Assembly (NCBI GenBank): GCA_049999725.1
Contig: JBNGIS010018095.1
Location: 42,233 to 89,437 of the forward strand
Direction: 5' to 3'
DNA: 47,205 nucleotides
Source: Haplomitrium mnioides
Taxonomy: Eukaryota; Marchantiophyta; Haplomitriopsida; Calobryales
Positions 43,799 through 47,205 of this stretch are shown here, one piece after another; the first letter of the stretch is position 1; every line of letters begins with the position of its first letter. The notes beneath the pieces are model-generated. The model was not told the origin of the DNA. It searched no databases and was given only the letters and a program-made list of their open reading frames with translations. A program made the position numbers and the translations under genes.

Positions 43799-44339
43799 AT
43801 GCTCGTCTCCAAAAAATATCTTCACCACCTTGTAGTTGCAGTGTGGCGAAAATGTACCACCAACGTCGTGATAGCTTTTAAATAGTGTGATTAGTTCAGC
43901 TTGGAGTTTAGATTCAGGAGATAGAACTCTAGTTCTATTTCTATTCTATTCTCTCTCTTCAAGTCGGAAGTATTGCATGTGACAATCGAGACACACAATT
44001 CTCTTTCTCTGTGGAGAAAGATATTCCCGTATTTGCTAAGGTGGACGTCCTGTTTTCTCAATCCCTCATAGAATGCTCATACCTGGGCTTCTTTTGAGGG
44101 ACTTCTGAACGTGGCTGTCTTCGACGGTTGTGTTTCCAGAGAAAGAGAATGTGAGTGGCAGTGCATGTACCACTGGACGTCTTCTCAGGTGTACACTACT
44201 AGTTTACTTGTTCTATTAAGATCGGAATGTCTTGTGTTTCAAGGAATTATTGCAACTGGTCGTGCCTTGGTAATGAATATCGTTAGTGCCAACAGTATGA
44301 ATGCCATTAGTGTTAAATATTTAGCTTGGCTAATCTTAC
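43799..44339. other. 3' flank of the DUF1996 gene, no further gene
   Basis: T/C-rich sequence follows the stop. There is no consensus AATAAA close to the stop, and no coding region is supported. Confidence 0.4.
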
Positions 44340-45350
44340 TCCCACGTAGCCCCAACGCAACGACAGATTCAGCCCTCCCCTCGCATGCACGCTGGAAGAA
44401 TGGCAAATCGCTGGACGCCAGGGATTAGTAGAGGAGGAAGCGGGGGCCCACTGTGGACAAGGAGGCGCACAGGCATGACAAAAGTGCCGTCTGCAGGAGG
44501 CGAATGACCCAATCGCAGGTACGAAAGTAACGCTCAGACATGCTCAATGGCCAGGGCAGCAGTGTGGGTGATACCACAGAGCAGGAAACTCATCATTGGA
44601 TTGCAAGCAGCAGGTGTCAAGTGCGGTTAAACCCCAGAGAAGGAGCAGCAAAGTTCGCCAGTGGAGAGGAGGCACAAGCCACAGGCCGGTACCTGGGATC
44701 TATGTCGCAACGCGAGCTGAGAATATTCAAGGGGAATCACGGGGAGGAATTGCACAGATCCATCGAGAGCCAGCAGGCCTCACGCCCAATGTAGAGGTGG
44801 AGAATCCGCAGGTTCTGGGGCCCTTAACGGTGAGGGTGTTGGATTTGGAGGCTGGTTGTCGGACAGGAGCACAACAAAGTGACAAGCAGTCGCCACGTGG
44901 ATACGAAGCTCGAGAGGTGGACGGCCGGTCGAATGCAGGGGACATACCTCGAAGCCCACAGCACCCGGATTTGGGCTACAAAGAGTTTAGGGGCACACTG
45001 GGAATCGGAGAGAAAGGGGGTCCAAGGCAGAAGCCGGATCGGGGGCCTGTGGCATCATGTGGACCTGTATGGTGGAAGCCCTTGCGGAATCAACGAGCGC
45101 AGCCGGCATTGGACTACAGCTGGAGTTGGGGAAACAAGAGTAGAGTCCGAACTGGGCAAGATAGCAAAAACTCCCGGGCAAAGGCGATTTCCAATTCTGT
45201 TGCCGAGTAGGAGCTACTCATCGGTAAGGACCTCCAGACGCAGGGTGCAGCCCACCTCCATGCTCCCATGAGAAGCATCAAGGGACGGGGCACTAGGAGG
45301 GCATTGGGCGACCAAGGACTGCCGCACAAACCTCCTGGGCCTAGTTCATG
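44340..45350. other. GC-rich stretch of unknown nature
   Basis: Clearly richer in G and C than both sides. A 204-codon open frame (44596-45210) has no ATG and overlaps others of similar size on both strands, as expected from composition alone. No known domain is visible. It could be a decayed repeat or old exon sequence. Confidence 0.35.
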
Positions 45351-45689
45351 CACGGATTACACCAGTGGCGAGCTTTTTAGTAGCATCAATTAATCCAATT
45401 GATTTGTCAAAAGCCAGCGACAAAGAGTTTAGAGCAGCAAAGGAGGAGCCATCAAGGGCTCCAAGGAGATGATTGCAGGTGGCGAGCGGAAGACCAAAAG
45501 AAGGTTTAAATGCAACGGCAGCGTCACCAGAAGGCAAATAGGCCACCCAGTTCCACCACAGCATTCAAGCACCCAACTCCTCCATTCATTTGTCAAAAGT
45601 CACGGGTAATAACGGGCATCCACAAGGGCAACTGCGGGGGGACAAACAAAGGAAACCCAATCTGAAGCCGATTACAAAGGGGAGGAGCC

Positions 45690-45900
45690 TGCTGGGAGAT
45701 GGGCTTCACAAATCCACAATGGAAAAACTGCCATAGGCTTGGTATGAAGGTATGAAACGAGAAACTTTCCTGGACACATGAACTCACATATCCACAAAGG
45801 GAGGAATTGTTGTAGGTTTGGGTAGAAAGGGGTGGAGTTTGCCCAGGCAGAGGTGCTTCACAAATCCACAAGCTAGGAATTGTTTGTGACTTGGGTAAGA
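45690..45900. repeat. Degenerate tandem repeat, three units of about 70-80 bp
   Basis: CTTCACAAATCCACAA or CTCACATATCCACAA marks unit starts near 45704, 45783 and 45855. GGAATTGTT...GTTTGGGTA-type sequence follows. The minus-strand frame across it gives a repeated CGYV/CGFVKP pattern, but no known protein. 45351-45689 shows nothing recognisable. Confidence 0.6.
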
Positions 45901-45912
45901 ACTGGAGGATCT

Positions 45913-46228
45913 TGTTGAAATACCAAGCTAGTTAAGTATCCGACCAGGATGAGCTAGTTAAGTATCCCACCAGGATGACAAGTAGAGTCTTATCTTTTGT
46001 TAAGTTAATTTAGGGTAAGTTTAGTGAGGTATGAGAGAGAGCGAGGCCGTTCCGCAAGCCTCTTCCCTTTTGTAAATTCAGTGTGTTGAATAAGATCTCT
46101 CATATTTGACTCCAAAGATTTGTCTTCTCGATTTCTTTACATGGTCTTTTTCCCTTTTGTAAATTCTGTGTGTTGAATACGATCTCTCATATTTACCTCC
46201 AAAGATTTGTCTTCTCGATTTCTTTACA
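45913..46228 (+). repeat. 5' LTR of a Copia element
   Basis: It starts TGTTGAAATACC and ends TTCTTTACA, followed by a primer-binding site and a Copia gag. It includes a 26-bp tandem duplication (45927-45978) and most of an 87-bp tandem duplication (46064-46237). The start was chosen by the TGTTGA motif only. No partner LTR is in the window. Confidence 0.6.
45927..45978. repeat. 26-bp tandem duplication in Copia LTR
   Basis: GCTAGTTAAGTATCC(G/C) and the rest of the unit occur twice back to back, starting at 45927 and 45953, with one mismatch. Confidence 0.9.
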
Positions 46229-46237
46229 TGGTCTCAT
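46064..46237. repeat. 87-bp tandem duplication across the LTR end and primer site
   Basis: Units 46064-46150 and 46151-46237 both contain the LTR end TTCTTTACA and the TGGTCT start of the primer site. Only the second copy continues into the primer site CATAGCAG. Confidence 0.9.
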
Positions 46238-46242
46238 AGCAG
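46229..46242 (+). other. Primer-binding site of the Copia element
   Basis: TGGTCTCATAGCAG follows the LTR directly. It is a diverged form of the initiator-methionine type TGGTATCAGAGC. Confidence 0.6.
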
Positions 46243-46367
46243 TTTATGAGGAGAATAAGATCATAAGGACTAGACGATCAATTTGGTTTGATAACCTTTA
46301 TGCCGAAAGTGGTCATAGAGTTGAAGCACGAAATCTTGACGTTTGGAGGTGTCGAGAAGTTGCGTAA

Positions 46368-47054
46368 ATGGGTGATACCACTACCGTTGGTATTGAGAAG
46401 TTGGAGAAGAATAACTACCAGCCGTGGAAGTTCCGGATTAGGAACTATTTTATAGGCAAGAGCATATGGGGGTATGTATCAGGTGAAGAAAAGGAACTGC
46501 AACTTCCTTCAGTGAATGTAACAGATCAAGAATTGAAGTGAATGTAACATATCAAGAATTGAAGGCATGGAAAGCTTGGAGGCATGGAAAGCTTGGAACA
46601 AAAAAGATAAGAAGGTGATTTTTTGATTTCACAGAATTTACAAAAAAGATAAGAAGGTGATTTTTTGATTTCACAGAATTTGTCAAACAGTACAGTATGG
46701 TTGGACACATGCAAAATTTGGAGTTTGCAAAAGATGTATGGGATACGTTAGAAAGGCTCTATAGTACAAATACTAGAGCTAGAAAGATTCAATTGAAAAA
46801 TGAGTTGAATAACATAAAGAAGTCACGCAACATGTCGGTGAATGATTATGTCTTGAAGATAAAAGAGACATCAGATGCATTGGGATCTATTGGAGTGGTT
46901 ACAAAGGATGATGATTTAGTGTCTGCAGTATTGAATGGTTTGAAGGATGATGATAAGTACAAACCGTTTGCCACTTCTGTGTATGTTCGAGAAAATTTTC
47001 TTAATTTTGATGAGCTAGTCTCCTTGATGATAATAGAGGAGAGAAACATTGGAA
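46368..47054 (+). pseudogene. Broken Copia gag (UBN2/Retrotran_gag_2 type)
   Basis: ATG 46368 opens 57 codons: MGDTTTVGIEKLEKNNYQPW, then FRIRNYFIGKSIWGYV, the usual Copia gag start. TGA at 46539 is created at the junction of a 26-bp duplication. Two more duplications and small indels follow. From 46697 the frame is open again: MVGHMQNLEFAKDVWDTLERLY, then QLKNELNNIKKSRNMSVNDYVLKI, LGSIGVVTKDDDLVSAVLNGL and NFDELVSLMIIEERN. This is the conserved gag_2 core. The coding similarity stops near 47054, where the end of a second element P begins. No pol is visible. Confidence 0.85.
46512..46681. repeat. Three consecutive tandem duplications in Copia gag (26, 17 and 42 bp)
   Basis: Pairs are 46512-46537/46538-46563 (26 bp, one mismatch), 46564-46580/46581-46597 (17 bp, identical) and 46598-46639/46640-46681 (42 bp, identical). 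Together the first two shift the frame. Confidence 0.95.
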
Positions 47055-47205
47055 ACAGCCGCTACTTTGAACCAAAAACTGCTACTGAGTTTCTATTTCA
47101 CTTGGTAGTCAGAATTTTTTTTTGTGGTGATTTGGCATTCAAAAACATCAAATTTACGACTAAAATCTTCTTTTCGAAAAAATAATCGTTTTTTATAAAC
47201 AAAAA
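47055..47205. mobile_element. Terminus of a second element P copy, cut by the window end
   Basis: AACAGCCGCTACTTTGAACC starts here and continues with TGCTACTGAG, TTTCACTTGGTAGT, CATTCAAAAACATCAAATTT and CTTTTCGAAAAA. This matches the inverse complement of 28481 down to about 28340 and, at the edge, the left end at 22359. It interrupts Copia gag. Only about 150 bp are visible. Confidence 0.65.

Noticed and set aside
44596-45210. 204-codon open frame in the GC-rich stretch
   Set aside because: No ATG, overlapping frames on both strands, and no recognisable motif.

Overview
This is a eukaryotic, almost certainly land-plant, nuclear window made mostly of transposable elements (TEs). The evidence is plant-type Gypsy and Copia gag genes, LTRs starting TG and ending CA with 5-bp target-site duplications (TSDs), spliceosomal introns, plant TATA boxes and two runs of N from scaffolding. 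The species cannot be named from this sequence. One intact-looking host-type gene is visible: a 314-residue secreted protein of the DUF1996 family at 42854-43798, a family best known from fungi.

Layout. 1-1440: no gene. About 1440-9140: a very decayed minus-strand Gypsy element (C), with LTR-like sequence (1440-5450), a broken gag (5454-7240) and a 5' LTR (from 7440). 9769-19279: a complete plus-strand, non-autonomous LTR element (B), TSD TCTAT, whose 662-codon ORF keeps one zinc knuckle but has lost the capsid and all pol. 19718-20330: a degenerate short-unit tandem array. 22359-28481: a candidate mobile element (P) with imperfect terminal inverted repeats (TIRs). It carries a broken multi-exon gene (23650-27495) that resembles a ParB-like domain followed by a beta-order DNA adenine/cytosine-N4 methyltransferase; two of its introns and its 3' flank hold arrays of GC-cored palindromes. 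28715-39887: a complete minus-strand gag-protease element (A), TSD ATTGC, with LTRs of about 3.8 kb; one LTR is interrupted by a 543-bp solo LTR (TSD CCACT) carrying four G-box/ABRE-type GACACGTGGC sites. 40163-42104: the remnant of a small Gypsy element (D) with a second solo LTR (TSD GGAGA) of the same family. 42854-43798: the DUF1996 gene. 43799-45912: no convincing gene, partly GC-rich. 45913-47054: a Copia element (LTR, primer site, broken gag) with five local tandem duplications, cut at its right side by the end of a second copy of element P (47055 to window end).

A and B share LTR termini, primer-site and polypurine-tract layout and zinc-knuckle sequence. Neither has reverse transcriptase or integrase, so they probably depended on the enzymes of an unseen relative. 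In the reading frames inferred for the methyltransferase gene and the gag-protease ORF, the in-frame stops are TAG or TAA and never TGA. This fits loss of CAG/CAA glutamine codons by C-to-T change at methylated cytosines.

The most novel candidate is element P: a prokaryote/phage-like ParB plus DNA methyltransferase gene in a plant repeat, with palindrome arrays in its introns and a second copy of its terminus elsewhere in the window. Domain assignments rest on motifs read by eye. The 12742-13141 N gap looks artefactual, because its two flanks are identical over 196 bp.
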